DNA of 49,745 nucleotides from a virus: IMG/VR virus record IMGVR_UViG_3300031857_024897, positions 1 to 49,745 of that record; one strand, 5' to 3'. Shown piece by piece: positions 30,340 to 37,864 of this stretch (position 1 is its first letter; each line of letters starts with the position of its first letter). The notes under the pieces were generated by a model. It saw only the letters and a program-made list of their open reading frames with translations, ran no database searches and was not told where the DNA came from. The position numbers and the translations under genes were made by a program.

Positions 30340-30340
30340 T

Positions 30341-30619
30341 TTACTTAATAAGTTTTATTTTAATTTCATGCTCACTATTTGGAGACAAGATCCTAGATGT
30401 TTCCACCTTAGACCAATCGCCCAATAAAGAGTAATAGCTCTGAAAATCGATTAATTCCTGTTGGTCATAATCTCCGGTTATTTTAAGACTTATTGTATTA
30501 TCGTTTTCCTTAGTAAAACTATTTGATTCTATTGCTGCGGAAACTTTTTCTACGATTTCAGATCGTTTAGCTTTTGGATCTTTTGCCGGGAAATCTTCTG
30601 GTTTATATATTTTAGCCAT
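30341..30619 (-). CDS. Small hypothetical protein next to caspase (92 aa)
   Basis: Begins MAKIYKPEDFPAKDPKAKRS. A helix (KRSEIVEKVSAAIES) is followed by three or four strands (NTISLKITGDYDQQELIDF, EIKIKLIK). It ends one base before the caspase-like ATG, so the two are translated together, which hints at a partner or regulator role. No tag and no known family. Confidence 0.6.
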   Translation of the reverse strand: MAKIYKPEDFPAKDPKAKRSEIVEKVSAAIESNSFTKENDNTISLKITGDYDQQELIDFQSYYSLLGDWSKVETSRILSPNSEHEIKIKLIK

Positions 30620-30623
30620 AATT

Positions 30624-30905
30624 TTATAGTCCTAATTCATTTTTAACGTCGCTTATGTATATCACTAACGCTTCGAAATCATCTAAGTTTATGACACCTT
30701 TTGATTTAAATTCTCTTAATTCTCTTGAGGCTTGTGCCAAAACCTCTAGGTAATATTCTGGTTTAATTTCTTTGTTTTTAACAGAATCAACCATATTCCA
30801 TAAATACTTAGCGGGATCTGAAACATTTTCCTGCTCAGTGATTAACTTATTGAATAGAGTAAAAAATTCTGCTTTTGAAACTTTTCTATCTGTATTTTTT
30901 TGCAT
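30624..30905 (-). CDS. Small tagged helical protein (93 aa)
   Basis: The leader ends LFNKLITE before QENV at residue 24. The rest is helical (YLEVLAQASRELREFKSKGV, FEALVIYISDVKNELG). It is in the caspase operon, four bases from the 92-aa gene. Unlike the caspase it carries the putative packaging leader. Confidence 0.58.
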   Translation of the reverse strand: MQKNTDRKVSKAEFFTLFNKLITEQENVSDPAKYLWNMVDSVKNKEIKPEYYLEVLAQASRELREFKSKGVINLDDFEALVIYISDVKNELGL

Positions 30906-30931
30906 TTTTTATTTTTTTTAATTTAATTTTA

Positions 30932-31420
30932 TTAGGTTAATATATCTCCTTTTACATATATTTTTTTTCTGATTTCATCTGGAGACATATTCCTAGCTAG
31001 ATCTGTTCCTCTAATATACAAATTACCATTGATATGCTTTAAACTACCTAATGAAGAAACCAACGTACTTGTAAGAATTAAATCACCAATAACGATAGCC
31101 AGATCACCAAGGTCTCTTAATTTAGACCTCGAAGCATTAACATTACCGTAAGCTAAATATAAATCACCAAGACTAGGAATATCACAATTTACAATGTTTA
31201 AATCCCCAATGATATATATCATATTTTTTAAAGTCTTAGCTTTAGTCATATTTAAATTGACATCCCCTTTTAAGCCATATTCAGGATTGCCTTTATGCTT
31301 TAAGTGCATGTGCAATCTAATCCAATCATTATCAAACTGAGAATAATCTAAAAGCTCAACTGATGAGCTATCATCCATTTGTTCATATAATCTGGGCTTT
31401 TTATAAAAAAAATTCCTCAT
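30932..31420 (-). CDS. Tagged leucine-rich solenoid protein (162 aa)
   Basis: The leader ends KPRLYE before QMDD. Residues 60-150 contain about four repeats of 20-22 residues with the core G(D/N)LxLxxTxhxSLGxL: GDLNIVNCDIPSLGDL, GNVNASRSKLRDLGDL, GDLILTSTLVSSLGSL, GNLYIRGTDLARN. This forms an LRR-like beta solenoid suited to protein binding. Its repeats are more regular than those of the large array at 36.6-49.7 kb. Located six bases from the next tagged gene. Confidence 0.65.
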   Translation of the reverse strand: MRNFFYKKPRLYEQMDDSSSVELLDYSQFDNDWIRLHMHLKHKGNPEYGLKGDVNLNMTKAKTLKNMIYIIGDLNIVNCDIPSLGDLYLAYGNVNASRSKLRDLGDLAIVIGDLILTSTLVSSLGSLKHINGNLYIRGTDLARNMSPDEIRKKIYVKGDILT

Positions 31421-31425
31421 ACTAT

Positions 31426-31842
31426 TTAAGTAAAAACTCTACTATTTATTACGATTTTATGGACAAGTCTATCGTCAAATTTACCGTTAACCCAGGATAA
31501 TATAACATCATTTAGAATCCTCAATGAAAGGTCGCACATTCCAGACAATTTTTCATAATAATCTTTAGTTATATATAACTTTTTTGAAAAAGTACCAGAA
31601 TATTTATTTGGGTTTTTTATTACCCCAATAACAGGGTAATCCATATCATCATAAAATGAATATGATGGTAATTCAAAATAACTATGAACACCTCTTTCTA
31701 AGGGGAATCTAAGTGTCGATGGTTTCTTTAGTAAACTATCTAATTCATTCTCAATCAATGACATATCGCCAGTGGCTTCACTAATAGTTTTTCTGATTAA
31801 TGCCGTCAATTCAGACTCTCTTAATAAAATCTTTCTTTTCAT
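31426..31842 (-). CDS. Tagged protein (138 aa) with F-DL-x-W motif domain
   Basis: The leader ends LIRKTISE before ATGD. The C-terminal half (YITKDYYEKLSGMCDLSLRI, ILSWVNGKFDDRLVHKIVIN) resembles those of the genes at 31871 and 35093 (strand, helix with Leu, Phe/Cys-Asp-Leu, helix ending in W, then a basic turn and a V-I/V strand), so the three may be distant paralogues. GATATTTAT (31848-31856, minus sense) is five bases before the ATG. Confidence 0.55.
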   Translation of the reverse strand: MKRKILLRESELTALIRKTISEATGDMSLIENELDSLLKKPSTLRFPLERGVHSYFELPSYSFYDDMDYPVIGVIKNPNKYSGTFSKKLYITKDYYEKLSGMCDLSLRILNDVILSWVNGKFDDRLVHKIVINSRVFT

Positions 31843-31870
31843 ATTAAATAAATATCTTTTTAATTAAAAA

Positions 31871-32182
31871 TTAAACAATTCTGTCCCAATGTACAGATGA
31901 ATCAACGTAAAAAACATCATGAATTTTTACATTAAATCGATCTCTAGCCCAACCTATCAGATAATCTTTGGCAGTATAATCCGTCAAATCAAAATTATCT
32001 TTTAATACATTAAGAAGTTCTCCATCAATAAATATTTGATATTTTTCAGGTACGACTAATATTTTAGGCCTTAATGTTATTTTAGACTTCATTAGTATGT
32101 TTCTACCCCGATAACTGGTATCATACCATCTAGTTTTATCGTCTAATTTATCAAACACCTCACGTTTATTTATTAATTTCAT
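31871..32182 (-). CDS. Small protein (103 aa), possible relative of the 31.4-kb gene
   Basis: No tag; begins MKLINKREVFDKLDDKTRWY. The stretch YQIFIDGELLNVLKDNFDLT then YLIGWARDRFNVKIHDVFYV aligns by pattern with the tagged 31426 and 35093 proteins. Function unknown. Confidence 0.52.
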   Translation of the reverse strand: MKLINKREVFDKLDDKTRWYDTSYRGRNILMKSKITLRPKILVVPEKYQIFIDGELLNVLKDNFDLTDYTAKDYLIGWARDRFNVKIHDVFYVDSSVHWDRIV

Positions 32183-32197
32183 ATTTTAAATTAAAAT

Positions 32198-32911
32198 TTA
32201 ATCGCCAAAAAAATAATCCTCAGCAGATCCTGGTTTTATATTATCTTTCTTTACTGAGGCTTTAATATCATTTTCTATATTATTTAGTAACCCGTCAATA
32301 ACATGCTTAATTAAACTTATAGAAGTATAAGCTAAACCAGTGATCCAAGCACCTTTAAATAATACCTCAGGTGTCAGTTCATAAGGAAAATGTCTATATT
32401 GGCTATATATGTTGAAGACAGGTAACATAAAGCAAATGGAAAGTGATTTGGCTGAATTAGCAATGCTTACGTTAACAAGCCTAAGAATTTTCATTAACTT
32501 AACTATCATTTTTTTAGAAAAATCAAATGCAGAATCAAACGCCTCTACTAACCCATCATCGTCTATTTTTTTGAAAATTTGCTCAAAAATTACCCTGGAG
32601 TCAAACATTAATTGAGCCACAATACCACTAATTATTAAATTAATCTGATTGTCTGATAAATCGAATTCACCCGTTTTTAAAAATTCCTCTACAGGCTGAG
32701 CAAACCCTGGAATGAAAGTTTTATATGCAATATATAATGAGAAATACCTGGGGAACTGTTTGATAAAATAAGATTCAAACTTTCGACCAAATTTAGATAC
32801 TTTGCTGAATGCTTTTGAAATAATTCCGGATATTTTATTTTCCGTTAATAAACTGGCCTCAGATTCAATTAAATATTTGTAATGCCTTTCTGTTATAACA
32901 TATTTAACCAT
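32198..32911 (-). CDS. Tagged membrane protein, paralogue of the gene at 14.3 kb
   Basis: A protein of 237 residues. The leader contains YKYLIE before SEAS and a further SLLTE. Hydrophobic segments at about 55-70, 85-100, 150-170 and 180-200 alternate with charged helices. The run FAQPVEEFLKTGEFDLSDNQ corresponds to FIGPLNNFLMTSEFNLTKQD of the 14302 protein, and SIANSAKSLSICFMLPVFNI to the final membrane segment there. GATATTTAT (32932-32940, minus sense) upstream. A pair of related packaged membrane proteins is inferred. Confidence 0.58.
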   Translation of the reverse strand: MVKYVITERHYKYLIESEASLLTENKISGIISKAFSKVSKFGRKFESYFIKQFPRYFSLYIAYKTFIPGFAQPVEEFLKTGEFDLSDNQINLIISGIVAQLMFDSRVIFEQIFKKIDDDGLVEAFDSAFDFSKKMIVKLMKILRLVNVSIANSAKSLSICFMLPVFNIYSQYRHFPYELTPEVLFKGAWITGLAYTSISLIKHVIDGLLNNIENDIKASVKKDNIKPGSAEDYFFGD

Positions 32912-32960
32912 ATGATGTATTAATATTTATTATAAATATCCAAGATATTATTAGTTTTAC

Positions 32961-32997
32961 AAAAAAAATTGGGGATAAGCATATTTTGCTCATCCCC
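32961..32997 (-). terminator. Terminator of the 33.0-kb gene
   Basis: GGGGATAAGCA (32971-32981) pairs with TGCTCATCCCC (32987-32997) with one mismatch. On the minus strand a run of T (complement of 32961-32968) follows. Confidence 0.75.
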
Positions 32998-33027
32998 ATG
33001 TATATTAAATTCAAGTGGAATTTATTA

Positions 33028-33381
33028 TTACCTAGAAAACTTAGGTAAAATGTCTAAAATATTTTCTAATTGCATATTGACGCCATTCATATCTCTCCTC
33101 TCAATACGTCTCTCTAAATTTGACGCGAACCTTCTAAGCAGTTGAATTCTGTTGTGAGTTCTTGTATTTTGTGAGAGATCATTTATTTTAATATGTAATA
33201 CAACAACCTCCCCTAATGCACCGTCAAAATCTCTATTTAACATTCTATTACTTATATTATCAATAATATCATAGATATTATCTACAATTGCACGCCTGAT
33301 TCTAGTATAGTCTTGTTCAAGGAGAAATTTATTAACTATATTGATAAAATCAGATTCTTTAATTATAATATTCCTACTCAT
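33028..33381 (-). CDS. Tagged helical protein (117 aa)
   Basis: Start at 33381 (MSRNIIIKESDF); an ATG at 33399 lies upstream of the GATATTTAT box (33387-33395) and is rejected. The leader ends VNKFLLE before QDYT. The rest is basic and helical with many Arg and Ile (DNISNRMLNRDFDGALGEVV, RRFASNLERRIERRD), like a four-helix bundle. Belongs to the cluster of small tagged helical proteins. Confidence 0.57.
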   Translation of the reverse strand: MSRNIIIKESDFINIVNKFLLEQDYTRIRRAIVDNIYDIIDNISNRMLNRDFDGALGEVVVLHIKINDLSQNTRTHNRIQLLRRFASNLERRIERRDMNGVNMQLENILDILPKFSR

Positions 33382-33432
33382 ACCATATAAATATCGCAAT
33401 TTTTTAAATTGTATTTGTAAATAGATTATAAT

Positions 33433-33493
33433 TTTATACCCAATAAGGTATAATTCATAATTTTTGATGAAAATTATACCAGATAAGGTATAA
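33433..33493. repeat. Two TTATACC-n6-GGTATAA palindromes
   Basis: TTTATACC-CAATAA-GGTATAA (33433-33453) and TTATACC-AGATAA-GGTATAA (33474-33493) sit about 41 bases apart between two minus genes. The identical arms and similar centres suggest either two operator sites or tandem RNA hairpins at the end of the 33.5-kb gene. Confidence 0.6.
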
Positions 33494-33497
33494 TTTA

Positions 33498-34034
33498 TTA
33501 ATCAGTATGTGTAATTAATGCAAAATGTAAAGAATTAAGTACCTGCCTTAACAGCATCAAATTAGCATCGCACGTACCTAACACGTACTGAACATATAAC
33601 CCATCAGCGTTTAAATGTTCATCAATAATAGTCTCTACAAGTAATTTACTATGTTCTACGATAGAATTAAAATATTTGATAGCCTCATAAATATGAGTAT
33701 TAATTTTAGTTAAAAATTCTTCAGAACCTCGCCCACTTATACGGTCAATAATTGGCTTTAAAGTTTCAAAAAAATCAATTCTTATATCATCTATAGGATC
33801 GACAAATAGTTCCTTTAGACTTTTTTTCATTTCCGTAGTTTCCATATCGAACTCCAGGCTATACCAGCCAAATCCTTCAATTATTTCTTTATAGTGCTTA
33901 ATATTTGCCAGTTTTTCGATGAACCTACCAATAATCTTTCTAAACCTTACTAAAAACTCAGTATTTGTATTTTCAGTTAATATTTTATGAATTAATCGAT
34001 TTAAGTCAGTGTTATTTAATTTTGAATTTTTCAT
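33498..34034 (-). CDS. Tagged helical protein (178 aa), cluster paralogue A
   Basis: The leader ends LIHKILTE before NTNT. All-helical prediction. LKELFVDPIDDIRIDFFETL matches TLFIDPIKDILFSLVEI of the adjacent 34038 gene, and EHSKLLVETIIDEHLNADG matches KCSHILANKIVDNYINFQN, so the two are paralogues. Ends with a Cys-containing helix (GTCDANLMLLRQVLNSLHF). Function unknown. Confidence 0.58.
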   Translation of the reverse strand: MKNSKLNNTDLNRLIHKILTENTNTEFLVRFRKIIGRFIEKLANIKHYKEIIEGFGWYSLEFDMETTEMKKSLKELFVDPIDDIRIDFFETLKPIIDRISGRGSEEFLTKINTHIYEAIKYFNSIVEHSKLLVETIIDEHLNADGLYVQYVLGTCDANLMLLRQVLNSLHFALITHTD

Positions 34035-34037
34035 ATA

Positions 34038-34622
34038 CTAATTCATTTTTTTTAAGTCATAAAAGTCATAAGAAGATTTTTTAAGTTCTCTTTCTAAGAA
34101 ATCATGCAAATCAGAGATAGCAACTTTTAACTTATTAAAAATTTTATCGCATTGTCCTGCATATATGTGTAAAATATTATTTTGGAAATTTATATAATTG
34201 TCGACAATTTTATTAGCAAGAATATGGCTACATTTTACTAGCGATCCGGCAGTCTTTTGTACATTGGTCACTAGTCTTAGTAAAGTTTCCAAATATTTCC
34301 CTTCATATATATTTTTGTGTTCGAAACTATATATGGACGTGGAAATCTCAACTAAACTAAACAGTATATCTTTTATCGGGTCAATAAATAAAGTTCCAAT
34401 GTACCGATATACGTTTGTTTCATCATTAGCCCAATCAAGCGACTTTATGTTCTTTTTCAACATCGTTAATTGCTGTGAGTAACTACTAATATTAATAATC
34501 TTATTAAGAATGTCATAAACAGCCATGTATATTTCATTACTGAATGAATCTATGTATGCTTCATTAAGAACCCGTTTAGTGATCCTATTTAAATCTTTGT
34601 TTGTAAATTTATTTGCTCTCAT
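34038..34622 (-). CDS. Tagged helical protein (194 aa), cluster paralogue B
   Basis: The leader ends TKRVLNE before AYID. Paralogue of the 33498 gene across its whole length, with AGQCDKIFNKLKVAISDLHD at the end. Its start overlaps the stop of the upstream array-like gene by four bases (ATGA), linking this tagged gene and the array family in one transcript. Confidence 0.58.
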   Translation of the reverse strand: MRANKFTNKDLNRITKRVLNEAYIDSFSNEIYMAVYDILNKIINISSYSQQLTMLKKNIKSLDWANDETNVYRYIGTLFIDPIKDILFSLVEISTSIYSFEHKNIYEGKYLETLLRLVTNVQKTAGSLVKCSHILANKIVDNYINFQNNILHIYAGQCDKIFNKLKVAISDLHDFLERELKKSSYDFYDLKKMN

Positions 34623-35083
34623 GTTATTTTAATTAATTTATTATCCTGGTAATATTTAAACTCACTACAAATAATTTTATGTTTTTTGTCACCATTGTAT
34701 ATAAAAGTTACTTCTTTATACCCATCTTTATCATTTATTTCTATTTCATATTCTGGAGGTTTATTATTAGTGAACGATAGAATTCTAGCAAACTCCAATT
34801 TTCCAAAATTAGTGGGCCATTCATCAAATTCTAATAAATCATCAACAAATTTAAGGTCTGGGAATATATCACCAAATACTAATGTATCTAGTTCGATACG
34901 TATCGAACTAGCTCCCACAAGATTATTATAAATATATTCATCATAAAATAAAACTTGAATATTATCATCAAGATAAACATCATGATCAATATTGTTACAA
35001 TAAGATACAAAATTATCCACAGCATCTTCTGTCAGATATGCTTGATCAGAAATTTCAAAATAATTAAAATTTAATGTAACCAT
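34619..35083 (-). CDS. Outlying member of the array protein family (154 aa)
   Basis: Shows the order of blocks of the big array further right: N-terminal strand (MVTLNFNYFEI), helix with NFVSYCNNIDHDV, then IRIELDTLVF, IFPDLKFVDDL and NFGKLEFARIL as leucine-rich-like blocks, and a beta C-terminus. It is the most diverged copy and is separated from the array by three unrelated genes, which suggests an old founder or a strayed copy. No tag. Confidence 0.6.
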   Translation of the reverse strand: MVTLNFNYFEISDQAYLTEDAVDNFVSYCNNIDHDVYLDDNIQVLFYDEYIYNNLVGASSIRIELDTLVFGDIFPDLKFVDDLLEFDEWPTNFGKLEFARILSFTNNKPPEYEIEINDKDGYKEVTFIYNGDKKHKIICSEFKYYQDNKLIKIT

Positions 35084-35092
35084 AATTTGTTT

Positions 35093-35500
35093 TTAATACG
35101 GATCTAAAAATCTAATATTCTTATCTGTCACAACAAAAAACCTAGGGTCTTTTTTGCAATTAACAAAATATTCATTGTAATTTACCCATCTGGATATACT
35201 TTGCTTTAAATTTTTAAAACCAAAATTTTCCTCAAGCTCAGCCATGAAGTTCTTGTCATAATAAATTATGCAAGACTTAAAATCGAACATGAATACAGCA
35301 TATTTTTTGTTGGGGGCTATAAAATATGTTCTATTAACATCTTCAATAATGTTTAATTTACTTAAAACGCTATCAATTAACTCATAAGAGTTATCAAAAT
35401 CATCAAATAGTTCATCTTGAGTATATGGCTTTGTATACTCTGATATAATATTTAGTATTATACTATTTAATTCATTCTCATTTATTATTATTTTTTGCAT
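35093..35500 (-). CDS. Tagged protein (135 aa), relative of the 31.4-kb gene
   Basis: The leader ends LNIISE before YTKP. The core (TYFIAPNKKYAVFMFDFKSC, YYDKNFMAELEENFGFKNLK, SISRWVNYNEYFVNC) has the same strand-helix-W pattern as 31426 and 31871. Nine bases lie between it and the array-like gene at 34619. Confidence 0.55.
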   Translation of the reverse strand: MQKIIINENELNSIILNIISEYTKPYTQDELFDDFDNSYELIDSVLSKLNIIEDVNRTYFIAPNKKYAVFMFDFKSCIIYYDKNFMAELEENFGFKNLKQSISRWVNYNEYFVNCKKDPRFFVVTDKNIRFLDPY

Positions 35501-35513
35501 TTTAATTTTTTAC

Positions 35514-36125
35514 TCAGTTTAAGTCGGTTTTATCCAATCTACCATATTTTAAATACGTATTCCAGGATTCGAGTGTTTTCATTAATTGAGCGATGTTTTC
35601 ATCTAAACTACTATAATCAATACCTAATAATGGAAATCTGTCTAAAGATCCTTTTTTCCCGGAATATGCAGTATAATCTTTGATGTCACTAAGACTAGTT
35701 CTTATTTCATCATATATTTCTTTAGCACTTACAGCTGTTTCATATATATCATTACTAATATTAAGTATAAACATTTTAATAATATCCGAAGATCCCTTGG
35801 CCTGAGGATAAATTTCTTTATTTAAGTCACTAAGCGTTTGAATTGAAGCAGCAAAATGTGCTAGAGGCTTGCCTATATGAACATCATATATATCCATGAT
35901 GTTAGAAGAATACCTACGATTTGTTTTATCCGAAGTAGAAATTAACTTAATGCCGTGATCTAAATTATTTTCAAGCGTTTCTCGTTTTGACTTTAAATCG
36001 TTAGTAAACTTATCAACAATTTTAACATATTTTTTGATAAATTTTTTATTGTCAGATTTTGAAGTATCTTCATTTAATACTTTACTAACGATCCTAGTAA
36101 TTTCTTTCTCTGTAATTCGTCTCAT
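35514..36125 (-). CDS. Tagged helical protein (203 aa)
   Basis: Start at the ATG at 36125 (MRRITEKEITRI); a longer frame would overlap the gene upstream. The leader ends VSKVLNE before DTSK. Long charged helices (KKYVKIVDKFTNDLKSKRET, NISNDIYETAVSAKEIYDEI) give a coiled-coil-like body, similar in style to the 33498 and 34038 proteins but without clear shared motifs. Confidence 0.57.
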   Translation of the reverse strand: MRRITEKEITRIVSKVLNEDTSKSDNKKFIKKYVKIVDKFTNDLKSKRETLENNLDHGIKLISTSDKTNRRYSSNIMDIYDVHIGKPLAHFAASIQTLSDLNKEIYPQAKGSSDIIKMFILNISNDIYETAVSAKEIYDEIRTSLSDIKDYTAYSGKKGSLDRFPLLGIDYSSLDENIAQLMKTLESWNTYLKYGRLDKTDLN

Positions 36126-36138
36126 ATCTAAATGGATA

Positions 36139-36540
36139 TTATTTAACTTTACGTAGCGACTCAATTAGATCGTTCATTAAAGATGTGATTTTTTTTGTTA
36201 TTGAATTAACCTCATTTGGTTCTAAATTTGTGTCTTTATAACCTCTCGTAGTAAATCCAAGCCTCCTAAATTCTTTTAATACTTCGCTAGATGTACCTAT
36301 AATGTCTGCTAGCGTTTCATCGTATATTGTATCACCTTGTATGCTTGACAAAGAACCTGCATGTTTGATTACATCAAACACAATTATAACAATACGGTCA
36401 TTTATAAAAAACCGCTCAGCCATTATCTTACCAAGATCCTTTTTTAAATCCTTTATTTTTTTAGATCTAGAATCTTCGTTAATTACTCTTTTGACAATAT
36501 TTGTCAAATCATTTTCTGTTAATCTTATAATTTTTTTCAT
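36139..36540 (-). CDS. Tagged helical protein (133 aa)
   Basis: The leader is a clear example of the window-wide signal: RLTENDLTNIVKRVINE before DSRS. The body is helical and basic (KDLKKDLGKIMAERF, SITKKITSLMNDLIESLRK). GATATTTAT (36559-36567, minus sense) precedes the start. First gene of the 36.5-33.0 kb minus operon, set apart from the array by the terminator at 36573-36606. Confidence 0.58.
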   Translation of the reverse strand: MKKIIRLTENDLTNIVKRVINEDSRSKKIKDLKKDLGKIMAERFFINDRIVIIVFDVIKHAGSLSSIQGDTIYDETLADIIGTSSEVLKEFRRLGFTTRGYKDTNLEPNEVNSITKKITSLMNDLIESLRKVK

Positions 36541-36572
36541 ATTTTTTTATTTATTTAAATAAATATCATGGT

Positions 36573-36606
36573 AAAAAAAAAAGATAATACCTAAATGGGT
36601 ATTATC
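36573..36606 (-). terminator. Terminator at the left end of the gene array
   Basis: GATAATACC (36583-36591) pairs with GGTATTATC (36598-36606); on the minus strand a run of ten T follows. It marks the end of the array transcript. Confidence 0.9.
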
Positions 36607-36611
36607 TTTTT

Positions 36612-37034
36612 TTAAAAGTTAGGTTCATCCAAAATAGTTAGATTGTCAATTTTCATTGTATGAAATAAAATTTTATTTTTATAAAATTCATATATATTAC
36701 CTTGCTTATTAAATATCTCTATTTCAGGATCTAAATTATTTACCAACATGTTATTAACATATTCTAATTTACCCAAAGTGCTGAATCCTGAACTAAATTG
36801 TATCGTTTCTGCTAATTTAAGATCCGGAAAATAAGTTATGGATGCCTTGGTGCTTAATACCAAATCGTCAACACTAACAACATTTTTATAAATAATATCT
36901 GTGAAATAGCTATAGAATTGGCCATAAATATGAACTTCTTCATTAACAATATCACAATATTCTGCCAATCTAAGATGATTCTCACGAGCAGAGGATCCAA
37001 ATGTAGAAAAATTGTGGAGTTTAATATAGATCAT
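36612..37034 (-). CDS. Array protein 1 (140 aa)
   Basis: Leftmost and one of the most diverged copies of the tandem family. Family layout, in order: an N-terminal strand; a helix with a fixed Cys (here RLAEYCDIVNEEVHIYG); block B, normally FPNVVYVDxL (here IYKNVVSVDDLVL); block C, normally FPDLKKVGxL (here YFPDLKLAETI); block D, normally D-(L/F)-G-x-I-x-EI (here TLGKLEYVNNM); and a C-terminal strand. Blocks B-D are spaced like leucine-rich repeats, so a short solenoid for protein binding is likely. No tag, signal peptide or membrane segment. Its stop codon overlaps the terminator stem region. Confidence 0.62.
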   Translation of the reverse strand: MIYIKLHNFSTFGSSARENHLRLAEYCDIVNEEVHIYGQFYSYFTDIIYKNVVSVDDLVLSTKASITYFPDLKLAETIQFSSGFSTLGKLEYVNNMLVNNLDPEIEIFNKQGNIYEFYKNKILFHTMKIDNLTILDEPNF

Positions 37035-37037
37035 AGA

Positions 37038-37466
37038 TTAAGGCTTATTTATTATTAGAGTATGTATCTTTTCTCCTTTATATTTTATTGCATATAAATT
37101 ACCCTCAATATGTTCAATAGTATTTACTGAGCCCATAAGTATTATGGAATCAACTTCTTCCAAAACACCCAAATTTAAGACCTGTGTATATGATATTAAT
37201 ACTTTAACACGTTTTAAATCAGGTAAACATGTAAGGTCCGCAGAGTAATCAAGAAAGAGGTTATCGACCATAACTATATTTGGGAATATAAGTACATTAT
37301 TATCTCTTCTAAAATTACCTTCAATTCTTATGTCAGTATCAACAGCATTACAATATTCTGACATCCTCATAAATTTGTTCGAGACATATTCGTCATATTC
37401 TTTATCAGGAAGATTCCTGCCTTTATTAGGTTCAGTATCAAATAACTCGGTACGTAACGTAATCAT
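37038..37466 (-). CDS. Array protein 2 (142 aa)
   Basis: Blocks: MSEYCNAVDTDIRI; FPNIVMVDNLFLD; CLPDLKRVKVL; NLGVLEEVDSI. The start overlaps the stop of array protein 3 by one base. Ends HTLIINKP, shorter than right-hand copies. Confidence 0.62.
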   Translation of the reverse strand: MITLRTELFDTEPNKGRNLPDKEYDEYVSNKFMRMSEYCNAVDTDIRIEGNFRRDNNVLIFPNIVMVDNLFLDYSADLTCLPDLKRVKVLISYTQVLNLGVLEEVDSIILMGSVNTIEHIEGNLYAIKYKGEKIHTLIINKP

Positions 37467-37864
37467 TATCCAAATATTAAACTATGTATTTTTTTATTAT
37501 TATTGTATACGACAAATTCATTATGTCCTATGGGCTTTAATTCATATCGATGGTTTACTTGTGGTTGAAAAATTATTAAATCAACCTTACGTAAATTTCC
37601 GAAATAAAATTTTTGTGAACCTACAGATAAATATTCAGCATAAGTTAAATCAGGGAAAATATCTGCCAAGTATGGCGTATACATAACCAATACGTCAATT
37701 TTAACAATATTTGGGAATGTATGCTCCTCATCATGGATATATAGGGCACCAGATAAATGTATTTCAAAATCTACACTATGACAGTAATCTGATAGGTTTT
37801 TATTTGTAGATTTATTTCCGGCACCGTTTCCAGTATAAAAATAATCCTTATCTAATTTTATCAT
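37466..37864 (-). CDS. Array protein 3 (132 aa)
   Basis: The shortest copy. Blocks: LSDYCHSVDFEIHLSG; TFPNIVKIDVLVM; IFPDLTYAEYL; FGNLRKVDLII. It overlaps both neighbours by one base. C-terminus KIHSLIFG. Confidence 0.62.
   Translation of the reverse strand: MIKLDKDYFYTGNGAGNKSTNKNLSDYCHSVDFEIHLSGALYIHDEEHTFPNIVKIDVLVMYTPYLADIFPDLTYAEYLSVGSQKFYFGNLRKVDLIIFQPQVNHRYELKPIGHNEFVVYNNNKKIHSLIFG

Noticed and set aside
29596-36125. A combined caspase and leucine-rich-repeat immune system
   Set aside because: The caspase gene and the array are separated by about 6 kb, several terminators and unrelated tagged genes, so no functional link is supported.
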